Positions 32,617 through 41,156 of a stretch of 64,000 bases of DNA are shown here, piece after piece. The notes below the pieces were generated by a model. It did no database searches, had not been told where the DNA came from, and saw nothing but the letters and a program-made list of their open reading frames with translations. The DNA comes from Pseudoalteromonas arabiensis (GTDB lineage: Bacteria > Pseudomonadota > Gammaproteobacteria > Enterobacterales > Alteromonadaceae). The DNA lies in contig NZ_LRUF01000026.1 of NCBI RefSeq assembly GCF_001550155.1, forward strand, positions 266,463 through 330,462, read 5' to 3'. The position numbers and the translations under genes were made by a program. Each line of letters opens with the position of its first letter. Within the stretch, counting starts at the first letter, position 1.

Positions 32617-32769
32617 TTAAACGCCAATTTTTCGCTTAGCTTCACGCTTGCAGCGCTCTGAACAATATTTTACATTTTCCCAATCTCGCTGCCATTTTTT
32701 ACGCCATATAAAAGGCCGCTTACAGACAGGGCAAATTTTGCTCGGTAAATTAAGCTTTTTATGAGCCAT
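32617..32769 (-). CDS. DUF2256 zinc-ribbon-like protein
   Basis: The 50-residue protein starts MAHKKLNLPSKICPVC and has four cysteines in CPVC and CSERC that can bind one zinc ion. DUF2256 proteins are commonly encoded next to photolyase/cryptochrome genes. Here the ATG at 32769 overlaps the end of the photolyase gene by eleven bases, implying translational coupling. An upstream in-frame ATG at 32811 would lie deep inside the photolyase gene and lacks the family start. Confidence 0.85.
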   Translation of the reverse strand: MAHKKLNLPSKICPVCKRPFIWRKKWQRDWENVKYCSERCKREAKRKIGV

Positions 32770-34255
32770 GGCGTTGCCTTTTAAGACTTTTAACATGTTT
32801 TTGAAGCACAACTTTTGTACCCTGTTTCACATCATCGCGTTCTCTAAAAGACCATAATCGGTCCCGAGCTTGTTTTGCTGCTTGCTCTAAATCGACCATG
32901 GGCTCTGGGTAGTCTTCGCCGAGTTTAAAGTCATTAAAGAGGGCTTCCATCGGTGGTTGTAGCCATGGCTGATGAAGATCTTCTATGGGTAAGTCTTTAA
33001 GTTCAGGACACCAGGTTTTAATAAACATCCCCTCTGCGTCTTTGTCTTCAGATTGCTTTATTGGATTATATAAGCGAATGGTGTTGGTCCCTGTAACTGA
33101 CGCCTGCATTTGGATTTGTGGGTAATGAATTCCAGGTTCAAAGTCTAAAAAATAACGCGATAGAATTAAACTGACAGGGTGCCAATGAATGTTCATATGA
33201 TGGGTCATAAAACTCACTAACATGGCACGCATTCGAAAGTTTATATAGCCAGTTGCTGCCAAGCAGCGCATACATGCATCGATAATAGGGATACCAGTTT
33301 GACCTTGTTCAAAGCGTTTTAAGTGCTCTGTAATAAGTTCATCATCTCGATAAGGATAATGCAGGTAAGCAGGGTTTTGAGGTAAAAACTCCATACTGCA
33401 CTGGCTTTCAAACTTTTGCATAAAGTGGCAATGCCAATGCAATCTTGATTCAAACGCATGTAATGAGCGACGCCAGCTTAGGGGCTGCTTTGCTAAATAG
33501 TACTTTAGGGTTTGATAAACTTGCCGAAGGCTTAGGTTTCCCCAAGCTAAATAGGGTGAAAGCCGAGAGCAAGTCTCTCTACTTTTTGATGGGCTTGAGA
33601 TACCGCTTTGATAGCCCTTAGCACGCTGTTCAATAAAGCTTTGTAAACAGGCTCTGGCAGCATGAGGGCCGCCATATTGAAACTGTTTATCCTGCTCTGA
33701 TAAGCACTCAGTGTATTTAGCAACTTGATAATTTTCAGGTAGAACGGCTTTAAAGTTATGCCAATCTGGCGTTACAAGCGGTTGATTCATCACGCTGTGC
33801 CAATGAGCTTGCCAATCAAATTGCTTTGGCCGCGCTCTTATAACAGCACCAAGCGGGGTTTCATGCCATGGAATAGATTTAGTGAAAAGCCAATTTTTTA
33901 TTGCTTTATCACGCTCGAAGGTATTTTTAAGGCCGATTTCTTGGTGGCTAAGAACGGCTCTAATATCAAACTCTTTTTCTAGCGATTCAAACACAGAGAG
34001 CATATCTTGATTATAAATCGCAATTTCAGCATCTTGTTTTTTTAACTGTGCATTTAGGTCACAAAGCGATTGATAAACAAATCGCCAATGACGATGACTG
34101 TAATGAGGGTCATTTAGTAATAAAGGTTCGAAATTAAATAATAACAGACACGGAATAGATGAAGCAGCAGCTTCTGCCAGAGGCTGATGATCTGAAAGTC
34201 GCAAATCTCGTTTGAACCAAACAATATTGATTGCTTGTTTTACTGCGTTAAGCAT
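32759..34255 (-). CDS. Cryptochrome/photolyase family protein
   Basis: The 498-residue protein has the N-terminal photolyase domain (NIVWFKRDLRLSDHQPLAEA), and a C-terminal FAD-binding domain with LHWHCHFMQKFESQCSMEFL, the block GIPIIDACMRCLAATGYINF (then RMRAMLVSF) and HYPQIQMQASVTGTNTIRLY. Light-driven repair of pyrimidine dimers or (6-4) products, or light sensing, is expected; the exact class cannot be fixed by eye. The order matches bacterial photolyase-like proteins annotated as FAD-binding domain proteins with a downstream DUF2256 gene. Confidence 0.88.
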   Translation of the reverse strand: MLNAVKQAINIVWFKRDLRLSDHQPLAEAAASSIPCLLLFNFEPLLLNDPHYSHRHWRFVYQSLCDLNAQLKKQDAEIAIYNQDMLSVFESLEKEFDIRAVLSHQEIGLKNTFERDKAIKNWLFTKSIPWHETPLGAVIRARPKQFDWQAHWHSVMNQPLVTPDWHNFKAVLPENYQVAKYTECLSEQDKQFQYGGPHAARACLQSFIEQRAKGYQSGISSPSKSRETCSRLSPYLAWGNLSLRQVYQTLKYYLAKQPLSWRRSLHAFESRLHWHCHFMQKFESQCSMEFLPQNPAYLHYPYRDDELITEHLKRFEQGQTGIPIIDACMRCLAATGYINFRMRAMLVSFMTHHMNIHWHPVSLILSRYFLDFEPGIHYPQIQMQASVTGTNTIRLYNPIKQSEDKDAEGMFIKTWCPELKDLPIEDLHQPWLQPPMEALFNDFKLGEDYPEPMVDLEQAAKQARDRLWSFRERDDVKQGTKVVLQKHVKSLKRQRHGS

Positions 34256-34346
34256 TGCTATCTGTCTGTGTTAATTATGTATGCAGCAATACGAAGAGAG
34301 TAGAGGTTTAGATTACTTTATATCTGAGGTGTTTTATGTAAAAAGA

Positions 34347-34365
34347 AGCGGCCAGAATGACCGCT
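34347..34365 (-). terminator. Terminator of azoR
   Basis: AGCGGCC (34347-34353) and GACCGCT (34359-34365) form a 7-bp stem with one G-U pair in minus-strand RNA. TTCTTTTTAC follows. It lies 14 bases past the azoR stop. Confidence 0.65.
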
Positions 34366-34379
34366 CTAATCGTTGCGTT

Positions 34380-34979
34380 TTATAACGCCGCAACGAATTT
34401 TTTAATATTCTCTTGTGCAGCTTCTAAGCTTTGTTCTGCGCCTGGCATTGCTAAGCCTTCTGCATAAATAAAGTCAACATCAGTCATACCAACAAAACCA
34501 AGCACATCTTTTAAGTATTTAGTTTGAGTGTCGATATCACTACCTTGGTACACACCACCGCGGGCAGCCAGTACCACAACTTTTTTGTTTTCAAGCAAAC
34601 CTACTGCGCCTTGTTCAGTGTATTTAAACGTAATACCAGCACGTGCAATACGGTCAATCCATGTTTTAAACGTTGATGGAATACCAAAGTTATACATTGG
34701 CATACCGATAACGATAAGATCGTTGTCGTTAAGTTCGCCAATTAACTCGTCAGAGATTGCTGCAAGTGCTCTTTGCTCATCGCTGCGCTCGTTTACATCA
34801 GTCATCCATGCAGCCATTTCTGTTTGCGTAAGGTGATCAATAGCGTCGCTGCTTAAGTCGCGCACGGTGATCGCTACTTGGTCTTGTTCAGTCAGTTGAC
34901 TTACAAATGTGTTTGTTAATTTAGTTGAGTTACCGTTTTCACCATTGAGTGAAGAATTTAAAACAAGTACTTTTTTCAT
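34380..34979 (-). CDS. azoR: FMN-dependent NADH-azoreductase
   Basis: The 199-residue flavodoxin-fold protein begins MKKVLVLNSSLNGENGNSTK (FMN phosphate loop) and has MPMYNFGIPSTFKTWIDRIA and the block AARGGVYQGSDIDTQTKYL, all typical of AzoR. It reduces azo compounds and quinones by two electrons and is thought to protect from thiol and quinone stress. Of two adjacent ATGs, the one at 34979 has AGGTG at better spacing. It is a single-gene unit. Confidence 0.93.
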   Translation of the reverse strand: MKKVLVLNSSLNGENGNSTKLTNTFVSQLTEQDQVAITVRDLSSDAIDHLTQTEMAAWMTDVNERSDEQRALAAISDELIGELNDNDLIVIGMPMYNFGIPSTFKTWIDRIARAGITFKYTEQGAVGLLENKKVVVLAARGGVYQGSDIDTQTKYLKDVLGFVGMTDVDFIYAEGLAMPGAEQSLEAAQENIKKFVAAL

Positions 34980-35138
34980 CATTACACCTGCAAATTAGGA
35001 AGTTGTTCTCAGTATAAAAAAGTATAAAAAAAAATAATAATGCTATTAATCGAGCCGTTTGTTCGTTTTTAGCGAATGTTTTTCTGTGAGCGAAGGGATG
35101 ATTATGAATGTTATGTTGAACAAGTAAATGCATAAAGA

Positions 35139-35160
35139 AAGGGCGACCTAAGTCGCCTTT
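35139..35160 (-). terminator. Terminator past the small lipoprotein gene
   Basis: GGCGAC (35142-35147) and GTCGCC (35152-35157) form a stem extended by A-T and G-U pairs, with a CTAA loop. It begins directly at the lipoprotein stop and continues with TTTCTTTAT on the minus strand. Confidence 0.65.
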
Positions 35161-35161
35161 T

Positions 35162-35548
35162 TTATTGATATGCTAATTCAGCATCAATATTACGCATCAA
35201 GTTTGTTACCCAGTTGATGTATTGACGGTGAATCTTCTTACCATCGTAATCTAGGTTGATAGAGTCTTTGTAATCAATAGAATATTCTTTTTCATTAAAG
35301 CTAATTTCAACTCGTAATTGGTGCTTTCGAATATCTAATGTGCCTAAAACCTTACCTTCTTGATTTGCACGACATGTCCATCCAAGCTTCATACATGCCT
35401 TGAGTATATCGTTCTCGATACTTTTAAGGTCATGGCTTTTATTGGCAACTGTAGGTACGGGGTTAGAGTCAAAGTTACGAATAGGTACACTCGTGCTACA
35501 TGCGGACAAAGTCAGTAGTGTAAAAAGTGCAAATACTCTCTTTTTCAT
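35162..35548 (-). CDS. Small lipoprotein, unknown function
   Basis: The 128-residue protein has a lipoprotein signal with the lipobox LSAC (cysteine at about residue 17), so it is probably anchored in the outer membrane. The mature part has a pair of cysteines (KACMKLGWTCRA) and a charged beta-rich region (HQLRVEISFNEKEYSIDYKD). A good ribosome-binding site (AAAGGACTTACC) precedes the ATG. I do not recognise the family. Confidence 0.7.
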   Translation of the reverse strand: MKKRVFALFTLLTLSACSTSVPIRNFDSNPVPTVANKSHDLKSIENDILKACMKLGWTCRANQEGKVLGTLDIRKHQLRVEISFNEKEYSIDYKDSINLDYDGKKIHRQYINWVTNLMRNIDAELAYQ

Positions 35549-35605
35549 GGTAAGTCCTTTTTGGAATTAAATCAGTGTGATTATGCGCTTTTTTAATAAT
35601 TTGGT

Positions 35606-36904
35606 CTAGGTATCTTTTAAAAACCAAGCACTTACTGCACCAGCAAATCCAAGCACACTATAAAATAAGATCAGCTCAGCGGTGCTTAAATAGCTATTTA
35701 GCAAGCCTACACTGCCCAATAGCAACAGTATTAGCCCTATCACAGTATTACTAACTGACACATAATCAGTACGTTTATTCCCTTCAGCCATATCAACTAA
35801 GTAGGTTTTTCGGCCGAGCCGAACGCCCTGATGGGCAACTGTGAGTAAAAAATAACACAGCGGTAGTAACCAAAACTCATTAAGTGTTGCGGGACTAAAA
35901 TACGCAACTAAATACACGGCTAAACCGTTAAGTGTGACAAGTATCGCTGCGAAAACGAGCACTCGGCGACTCGATAAGTCGCTTAATCTCCCCCAAATTG
36001 GCGCTGAAACGAGACTAGCAAGGCCAGAAAGAGCCATAAACGTGGCTAGTAGTGAAAAATCAAAGGCTTGTTCACTGGCAAGTACAATATAAAAGGGGGC
36101 GCTTAAAGCTGAGCAAAGTAACAATGCACGGGTAATAATAAAGTGGGTAAATTGTTTATCTTGATAGAGAAGTTTTAACTTTTTTAGAGCATGCAATAAG
36201 CCGTTTTCAGCGCCTTCAGTTGCCCCTTTATATTCTTTTATTCGGCTGTAACTCAGTGCTGCAAAAAGCCACATGAGCGCAGCTAATATGAGAGCAACAT
36301 AAACGCCATTGTCATAACCCAAATGCTGTAAATACCATAATCCAAGGCCAAAGGTGAGCGTTGCAAAGCCTGCAAAACTGGCTGCAAGACCACTAATGCT
36401 TCCACGTTGCTGTTTCGGAATAACCTTACCCAACACATCTTTTGCTGCAATTGAATTAAAACCGCGGGCAAGGCTAAAGATAATCAAAATACCTATAATC
36501 GCAAAGCCTGCACTCGTACCTTGTAAGGTGAGGGCACAAATAAGGATAGCGATAATACACACTGCTTGAATGATAGCCCCAACCACCCACACCCATTTTC
36601 TAACCGCAAGCTGGCGAATTAAGTGAGCAATAGCAAGCTGCGGTAGCATAGAACCCGACTCACGTATTGGCACAAGCCATGCTATAAAGCTACTAGGTAC
36701 ATTAATGCTTTGTAATAACCAAGGAAGCGTCACTTTAGGATTTAAAAGAGCATCGGCAAACTTGCTAAATAACTGGCTCACTAAAAGGGTGATAAAGTTA
36801 CCTGGCACGACCTTGCAGGCCGCTTCATCTATGGCTTTACATGCGCGCGCATCTTCGGTGTTACTAAGGCGTTGGTAGATGTCTTCTTTACTGAGCTTTT
36901 TCAT
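35606..36904 (-). CDS. MFS transporter, unknown substrate
   Basis: The 432-residue protein starts with a cytosolic tail of about 30 residues and then about twelve membrane helices, including LVSQLFSKFADALLNPKVTL, SLARGFNSIAAKDVLGKVIP (then KQQRGSISGLAASFAGF) and APIWGRLSDLSSRRVL with the MFS loop motif. The N-terminal extension (SKEDIYQRLSNTEDARACKA) is characteristic of a poorly described group of proteobacterial MFS proteins. It is transcribed after yghU with a 57-base gap, so they may share an operon. Confidence 0.8.
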   Translation of the reverse strand: MKKLSKEDIYQRLSNTEDARACKAIDEAACKVVPGNFITLLVSQLFSKFADALLNPKVTLPWLLQSINVPSSFIAWLVPIRESGSMLPQLAIAHLIRQLAVRKWVWVVGAIIQAVCIIAILICALTLQGTSAGFAIIGILIIFSLARGFNSIAAKDVLGKVIPKQQRGSISGLAASFAGFATLTFGLGLWYLQHLGYDNGVYVALILAALMWLFAALSYSRIKEYKGATEGAENGLLHALKKLKLLYQDKQFTHFIITRALLLCSALSAPFYIVLASEQAFDFSLLATFMALSGLASLVSAPIWGRLSDLSSRRVLVFAAILVTLNGLAVYLVAYFSPATLNEFWLLPLCYFLLTVAHQGVRLGRKTYLVDMAEGNKRTDYVSVSNTVIGLILLLLGSVGLLNSYLSTAELILFYSVLGFAGAVSAWFLKDT

Positions 36905-36961
36905 GTTTTATAGTTCAGGAGAGGATCCGTTATTGCAATGGGCTGCATGGCAGCCCGATGG

Positions 36962-37801
36962 TTAAAAGTCGTTTTTGCTGTGTCGCTCGGCAAGTTGCTC
37001 TGCTTCATCACCCCAAATACGATTAACACGGCGACCACGTTGCACTGCAGGGCGGCGTTCAACTTGTTTTGCCCAGCGCACAACATGGGTATAAGACTCA
37101 ACATCTAAAAACTCTGCTGCGTCATATAAATAGCCAAGTACAAGGCTTCCGTACCAAGGCCAAATTGCAATGTCAGCAATTGAATACTCACTGCCTGCCA
37201 TGTAGTCATGATCGCTTAAATGGCGGTTGAGTACGTCGAGTTGGCGTTTAACTTCCATAGTAAAGCGGTCTATTGGATACTGCATTTTAAACGGTGCATA
37301 ACTATAAAAGTGGCCAAAACCACCACCTAAATAGGGCGCAGACCCCATTTGCCAAAATAGCCAGTTGCGACACTCGGTTTTACTTGTGTGGTCGCTTGGA
37401 ATGAGTGCATCAAATTTTTCGGCCAAGTACTGTAAAATCGCACCCGATTCAAAAACACGGGTAACAGGCTTGGTGCTGTGATCCATTAATGCGGGGATCT
37501 TTGAGTTAGGGTTTACGCTCACAAACCCCGACGAGAACTGGTCACCATCAGCAATTTTGATCAAAAACGCATCATAGTCAGCGTCATTGATGCCAAGCTC
37601 AAGTAGCTCTTCAAGCATAATAGTGACTTTTTGACCGTTTGGTGTAGCAAGTGAATAGAGTTGTAATGCATGCTCACCCACAGGTAGATCCTGCTGGTGG
37701 GTAGCACCTGAAATTGGGCGATTTGTCTTAGCCCATTCGCCACCATTTTCGGCATCCCACTGCCACACTTTAGGCGGCGTATAACTGTCGTTATTACTCA
37801 T
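36962..37801 (-). CDS. yghU: Glutathione S-transferase YghU-type
   Basis: The 279-residue protein matches YghU over its length: the N-terminal extension (YTPPKVWQWDAENGGEWAKT), a thioredoxin-fold domain (QLYSLATPNGQKVTIMLEEL and NPNSKIPALMDHS) and an all-helical C-domain. YghU enzymes have disulphide-bond reductase activity with glutathione and may reduce organic peroxides. The ribosome-binding site is strong (AAAGGAGTTTCA). The gene is divergent from the SpoIIAA-like gene. Confidence 0.93.
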   Translation of the reverse strand: MSNNDSYTPPKVWQWDAENGGEWAKTNRPISGATHQQDLPVGEHALQLYSLATPNGQKVTIMLEELLELGINDADYDAFLIKIADGDQFSSGFVSVNPNSKIPALMDHSTKPVTRVFESGAILQYLAEKFDALIPSDHTSKTECRNWLFWQMGSAPYLGGGFGHFYSYAPFKMQYPIDRFTMEVKRQLDVLNRHLSDHDYMAGSEYSIADIAIWPWYGSLVLGYLYDAAEFLDVESYTHVVRWAKQVERRPAVQRGRRVNRIWGDEAEQLAERHSKNDF

Positions 37802-37914
37802 TGAAACTCCTTTATTTGTGCTTTTGTGAATGTCACTACGAGACTACCATCCTAGTTGATCAACGTGAGCAAGGGAAGTAGAGTAATCAAATTATAAATA
37901 TTAAGGAGGATGGT

Positions 37915-38289
37915 ATGAAAAAACACGGTTTAGCAATTGGTTTAGAGCGCGTTGGCAGTACGTTTTATTTAACTTTTAAAGTCGTTGGAAAACTCACTCA
38001 TGATGACTATACAAAACTCACTCCCTTAATTGAAAATGCACTAGCGTCAGTTCCTCACGCAAAAATCAGAGCTTATGTTGATATTACAGAGTTAGAGGGG
38101 TGGGAGCTTCAAGCAGCATGGGATGATTTAAAGCTGGGGCTTAAGCATAACAAGGCGTTTTGCCGCATTGCTTTATTAGGAAATGCGAAATGGCAACAAG
38201 TGGCTAGCAAGGTGGGTAATTGGTTTACCAGTGGTGAAGTGAAGTATTTTGAGGATGCGAGCATTGCACGTGAATGGTTACATGAATAA
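37915..38289 (+). CDS. SpoIIAA/STAS-like protein
   Basis: The 124-residue cytosolic protein fits the SpoIIAA-like family with a STAS-type fold: an opening strand (GSTFYLTFKVVGKLTHDDYT), the central strand ending in an acidic turn (IRAYVDITELEGWELQAAWD), and a closing segment (CRIALLGNAKWQQVASKVGN, then WFTSGEVKYFED). Unlike true anti-sigma antagonists it lacks a clear phosphorylatable DS motif. The ribosome-binding site is very strong (TAAGGAGGATGGT). The next gene starts nine bases downstream, so they form an operon. Confidence 0.8.
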   Translation: MKKHGLAIGLERVGSTFYLTFKVVGKLTHDDYTKLTPLIENALASVPHAKIRAYVDITELEGWELQAAWDDLKLGLKHNKAFCRIALLGNAKWQQVASKVGNWFTSGEVKYFEDASIAREWLHE

Positions 38290-38297
38290 GGTGGCCT

Positions 38298-39314
38298 GTG
38301 ATAAAGCATAATCAAATAAAGGTGGCGACATTTAACCTTTATAATTATTTAGCGCCACCGAATGCATTTTATGATTTCCAGCGTATTTATAGTGCACAGC
38401 AATGGGCAAAAAAACAGCGCTGGTTAGCCGATTATCTTGAAAACCAACAGCCTGATATCATTGGTTTCCAAGAAGTGTTTAGTATTGATGCTCTAAAACA
38501 GCAAGTAAGCGAACAAGGTTATCCTTATTTTGCTGTCGTTGATGAACCCACTATTATTGATGAGTTTATATATCGTGATCCTGTTGTTGCGATTGCTTCA
38601 CGCTTTAAAATAGTGGCTGTTGCCAAGGTGGAGTATGACACAGATTACGCAGCGCAAATGGGGCTTAAAGGGTTTTGTTTTAGTCGTGATATTGTTCGCG
38701 CTACGATAGATGTGCCACATATTGGCATTGTTGATTGCTATGTACTGCACTTTAAATCAAAGCGTAGCATGATTGATAACGAATACGATGACACCAGCAC
38801 TGAGCAACAAAACTTACTTAAGCAGTTAAAAGATCAGGTAGCAGGGCGCTGGGCATCAAGCATACAGCGTGGCAGTGAAGCTGCACTATTTTTGATAGAA
38901 GTCATCAATCGCAGAGCGCAAACAAATAACCCTGTTATTGTGATGGGGGATTTTAATAATGAGTTGCATGACGGTGTACTCAATCATTTAATTGCCGATA
39001 ATTCACGGCTTACTGAAAATCGTCAAAATAGTGTGTATCGCTCACATTTTACCTTACAGGATAGTTGGCAGCTTTATCAGCGTCATGTAGTGACCGAAAG
39101 CGACAGAGAGGCAACCCATTACTTTGGCAGTAGTAGTTCAGTGTTTGACTATATTTTGCTTTCAAGGGAATTTGATGCAGGGTTTCACAGCAGTTTTTTT
39201 GAAGTCGTTGATTATCACACCTATGATCAGCACTTGATCAACCCACAGTTTGCTTATGATGACCAAAGCACCGACCATGGTGTTGTGATGATCACCATGG
39301 CACTTAGGAGTTAA
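38298..39314 (+). CDS. Endonuclease/exonuclease/phosphatase family protein
   Basis: The 338-residue protein has the EEP metal-dependent phosphoesterase motifs: VATFNLYNYL (Asn), DIIGFQEVFS (metal-binding Glu), VVMGDFNNELHD (Asp and Asn) and STDHGVVMI (Asp-His). The substrate may be a nucleic acid, a phospholipid or a nucleotide; the sequence does not tell. No signal peptide is seen. It starts with GTG at 38298 after AAGGTGG. Its last four bases overlap the convergent oxygenase gene. Confidence 0.85.
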   Translation: MIKHNQIKVATFNLYNYLAPPNAFYDFQRIYSAQQWAKKQRWLADYLENQQPDIIGFQEVFSIDALKQQVSEQGYPYFAVVDEPTIIDEFIYRDPVVAIASRFKIVAVAKVEYDTDYAAQMGLKGFCFSRDIVRATIDVPHIGIVDCYVLHFKSKRSMIDNEYDDTSTEQQNLLKQLKDQVAGRWASSIQRGSEAALFLIEVINRRAQTNNPVIVMGDFNNELHDGVLNHLIADNSRLTENRQNSVYRSHFTLQDSWQLYQRHVVTESDREATHYFGSSSSVFDYILLSREFDAGFHSSFFEVVDYHTYDQHLINPQFAYDDQSTDHGVVMITMALRS

Positions 39315-39646
39315 TTGTTTTTGATCCAGCCAATACTAAGTAGATATCGGTTACCAGAAATGACTTTAGTGACTTGATGTTCACAGACATCGGGCCGAAA
39401 TAATTTGATGCGAGCACTTTCGTAAATTGGTTGTGCACGAATAAACTCGCCACCAGTTCGCGCTTTTTTGAGCACAATGTTAAGCCGAAAGTGTTTACCC
39501 GCCGCTACCTTATCAGTGTGCGCAGGCACTTCGCTACCTTCAGGAAAGCGCAATATATAAACATCAAATTTAATTGGCCACAATAGCATTTTGTCGTAGC
39601 CCGAAAGTTGCCGACCTTTTTCAAAGCGAAAGCGCTTTTTAATCAT
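39311..39646 (-). CDS. Small 2OG-Fe(II) oxygenase-like protein
   Basis: The 111-residue protein is a minimal double-stranded beta-helix domain. The iron ligands are probably His and Asp in VPAHTDKV and His in VCEHQVTK, with Arg in GNRYLLSIGW near the 2-oxoglutarate carboxylate. It is short compared with most members but covers the catalytic core. The ATG overlaps the stop of the rhomboid gene by four bases (ATGA), so the two are translated together. The substrate is unknown. Confidence 0.65.
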   Translation of the reverse strand: MIKKRFRFEKGRQLSGYDKMLLWPIKFDVYILRFPEGSEVPAHTDKVAAGKHFRLNIVLKKARTGGEFIRAQPIYESARIKLFRPDVCEHQVTKVISGNRYLLSIGWIKNN

Positions 39647-40230
39647 AGGTTATTGTATTTTTTATCACGCTTTGCCATCAGATAACCTATAAACGCGCCA
39701 CTTATGGCACCAAATAAATGGCTCTCAAAAGAGATATGAATACGCTGCGGGAATACCCCCCAAATCAAGCCGCTGTAAAGTACAACGACGGCAATGCTGA
39801 TTAAAATTGCTTTGAATGAGCGGTGCATGATGCCATAGCAGATTAGATAACCCCATAAACCATAAATTACGCCACTCAAACCTACATGAATATTACTACG
39901 GCCGAATAACCAAACGAGTAGCCCACCAAGCAGTGCAGTGCCAGTAAAGACTAGCCAAAAACGTTTTACGCTGTATTGGCATACCAGCCACGCAAGAATA
40001 GCAAAAGGCACTAAATTACTGACTAGATGCGCCCAGCCGCCATGTAAAAAGGGGGCAAAGAACACGCCAGACACACCAGATATTTGACGAGGTAATATGC
40101 CAAAACCGTTAAGGTTTACACCAGGGAGTGAGTTGGCAATTTGCAGCACCACACAAAGTAACATGATGCCCAAAATAGCAAACCGTTTGCTACTGATAGG
40201 GGGAAGTTTGGCTGCTGATTTTTCAGTCAT
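39643..40230 (-). CDS. Rhomboid-family intramembrane serine protease
   Basis: The 195-residue protein has six membrane helices. The motifs HGGWAHLVSN (helix 2), GLSGVIYG (catalytic Ser in helix 4) and FESHLFGAISGAFIG (catalytic His in helix 6) are all present, so it is probably an active intramembrane protease. It lacks the N-terminal cytosolic domain of GlpG. It is translationally coupled to the 2OG-Fe(II) oxygenase-like gene. Confidence 0.92.
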   Translation of the reverse strand: MTEKSAAKLPPISSKRFAILGIMLLCVVLQIANSLPGVNLNGFGILPRQISGVSGVFFAPFLHGGWAHLVSNLVPFAILAWLVCQYSVKRFWLVFTGTALLGGLLVWLFGRSNIHVGLSGVIYGLWGYLICYGIMHRSFKAILISIAVVVLYSGLIWGVFPQRIHISFESHLFGAISGAFIGYLMAKRDKKYNNL

Positions 40231-40335
40231 GGTTGAAGGCTCTTAAATCAATTCGACCGAATCAGTATAACTTATTAATAGTGAAGGTAAACACCTTGAC
40301 GTACAAGGTGTTTACTGAATAATGAATTGTGATTT

Positions 40336-41022
40336 TTAACCTAGTTTTGTTAGCAGTTTTTTCGCTGCAAGCTCTGAACTTGCAGGGTTTTGTCCTGTGA
40401 TTAATAAACCGTCTTCAATGGCAAGTACGCCCCAGTCATCGGTTTTTTGATAGTGACCGCCTTGTTTGATTAGCTGATCTTCTACGAGCAACGGTACCAC
40501 ATTGGTAAGCTGTACAGCATCTTCTTCAGAGTTACTAAAGCCAGTAACTTTTTTATCAAACACGACTGATTTACCTGCTGCATTTTTCGCATTGAGTAAT
40601 ACAGCACTTGCATGACATACCGCGCCAACAGGCTTGTTTGAATTTAAAAATTGTTCAATCAAACTAATAGAGTCCTGATTATCAACTAAGTCCCACAATG
40701 GACCATGGCCGCCTGGGTAAAATACAGCGTCAAATTCCTCTGCATTTATCTCGCTCAATGGTTTCGTGTTTGCCATCAAGGTTTTTGCTGCGCTGTCTTC
40801 TTCAAAACGTTTGGTTGCATCTGTGGCAGCGTCAGGTGCCGCGCTATTTGGATCGACTGGAGGTTGGCCGCCTTTTACTGATGCAAGGGTTACATCTGCA
40901 CCAGCATCAACAAAGGCGTAGTAGGGGGCTGCAAACTCTTCTACCCAAAAACCTGTTTTATGACCTGTATCACCCAATTCATCGTGTGAAGTAAGTACCA
41001 TTAAAATTTTCTTAGCTGACAT
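40336..41022 (-). CDS. DJ-1/PfpI family protein (Hsp31-like GATase 1)
   Basis: The 228-residue protein has the class-I glutamine-amidotransferase-like fold. The nucleophile elbow AVCHASAVLL and the acidic FYPGGHGPLWDL place it among Hsp31/YhbO-like proteins, some of which act on methylglyoxal or glycated proteins or as holdases. The ribosome-binding site is good (AAAAGGATTCACT). It is divergent from the LysR gene, which is a likely regulator. Confidence 0.88.
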   Translation of the reverse strand: MSAKKILMVLTSHDELGDTGHKTGFWVEEFAAPYYAFVDAGADVTLASVKGGQPPVDPNSAAPDAATDATKRFEEDSAAKTLMANTKPLSEINAEEFDAVFYPGGHGPLWDLVDNQDSISLIEQFLNSNKPVGAVCHASAVLLNAKNAAGKSVVFDKKVTGFSNSEEDAVQLTNVVPLLVEDQLIKQGGHYQKTDDWGVLAIEDGLLITGQNPASSELAAKKLLTKLG

Positions 41023-41116
41023 AGTGAATCCTTTTGTGAGTTTTAAACATCGTTGATAACACTATAGGGATGAAAACTAAGTTAAACAACGCAGATAAAC
41101 TTGACTTCATTGGTTT

Positions 41117-41135
41117 AATAATTGATACAATTATT
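41117..41135. promoter_or_regulatory. LysR-type operator candidate
   Basis: AATAATTGATACAATTATT is a perfect 8-3-8 inverted repeat containing the T-N11-A pattern typical of LysR sites. It lies 22 bases before the LysR start in the region divergent from the DJ-1/PfpI gene. Confidence 0.6.
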
Positions 41136-41156
41136 CAGGTCATATTAGGAATCCAT

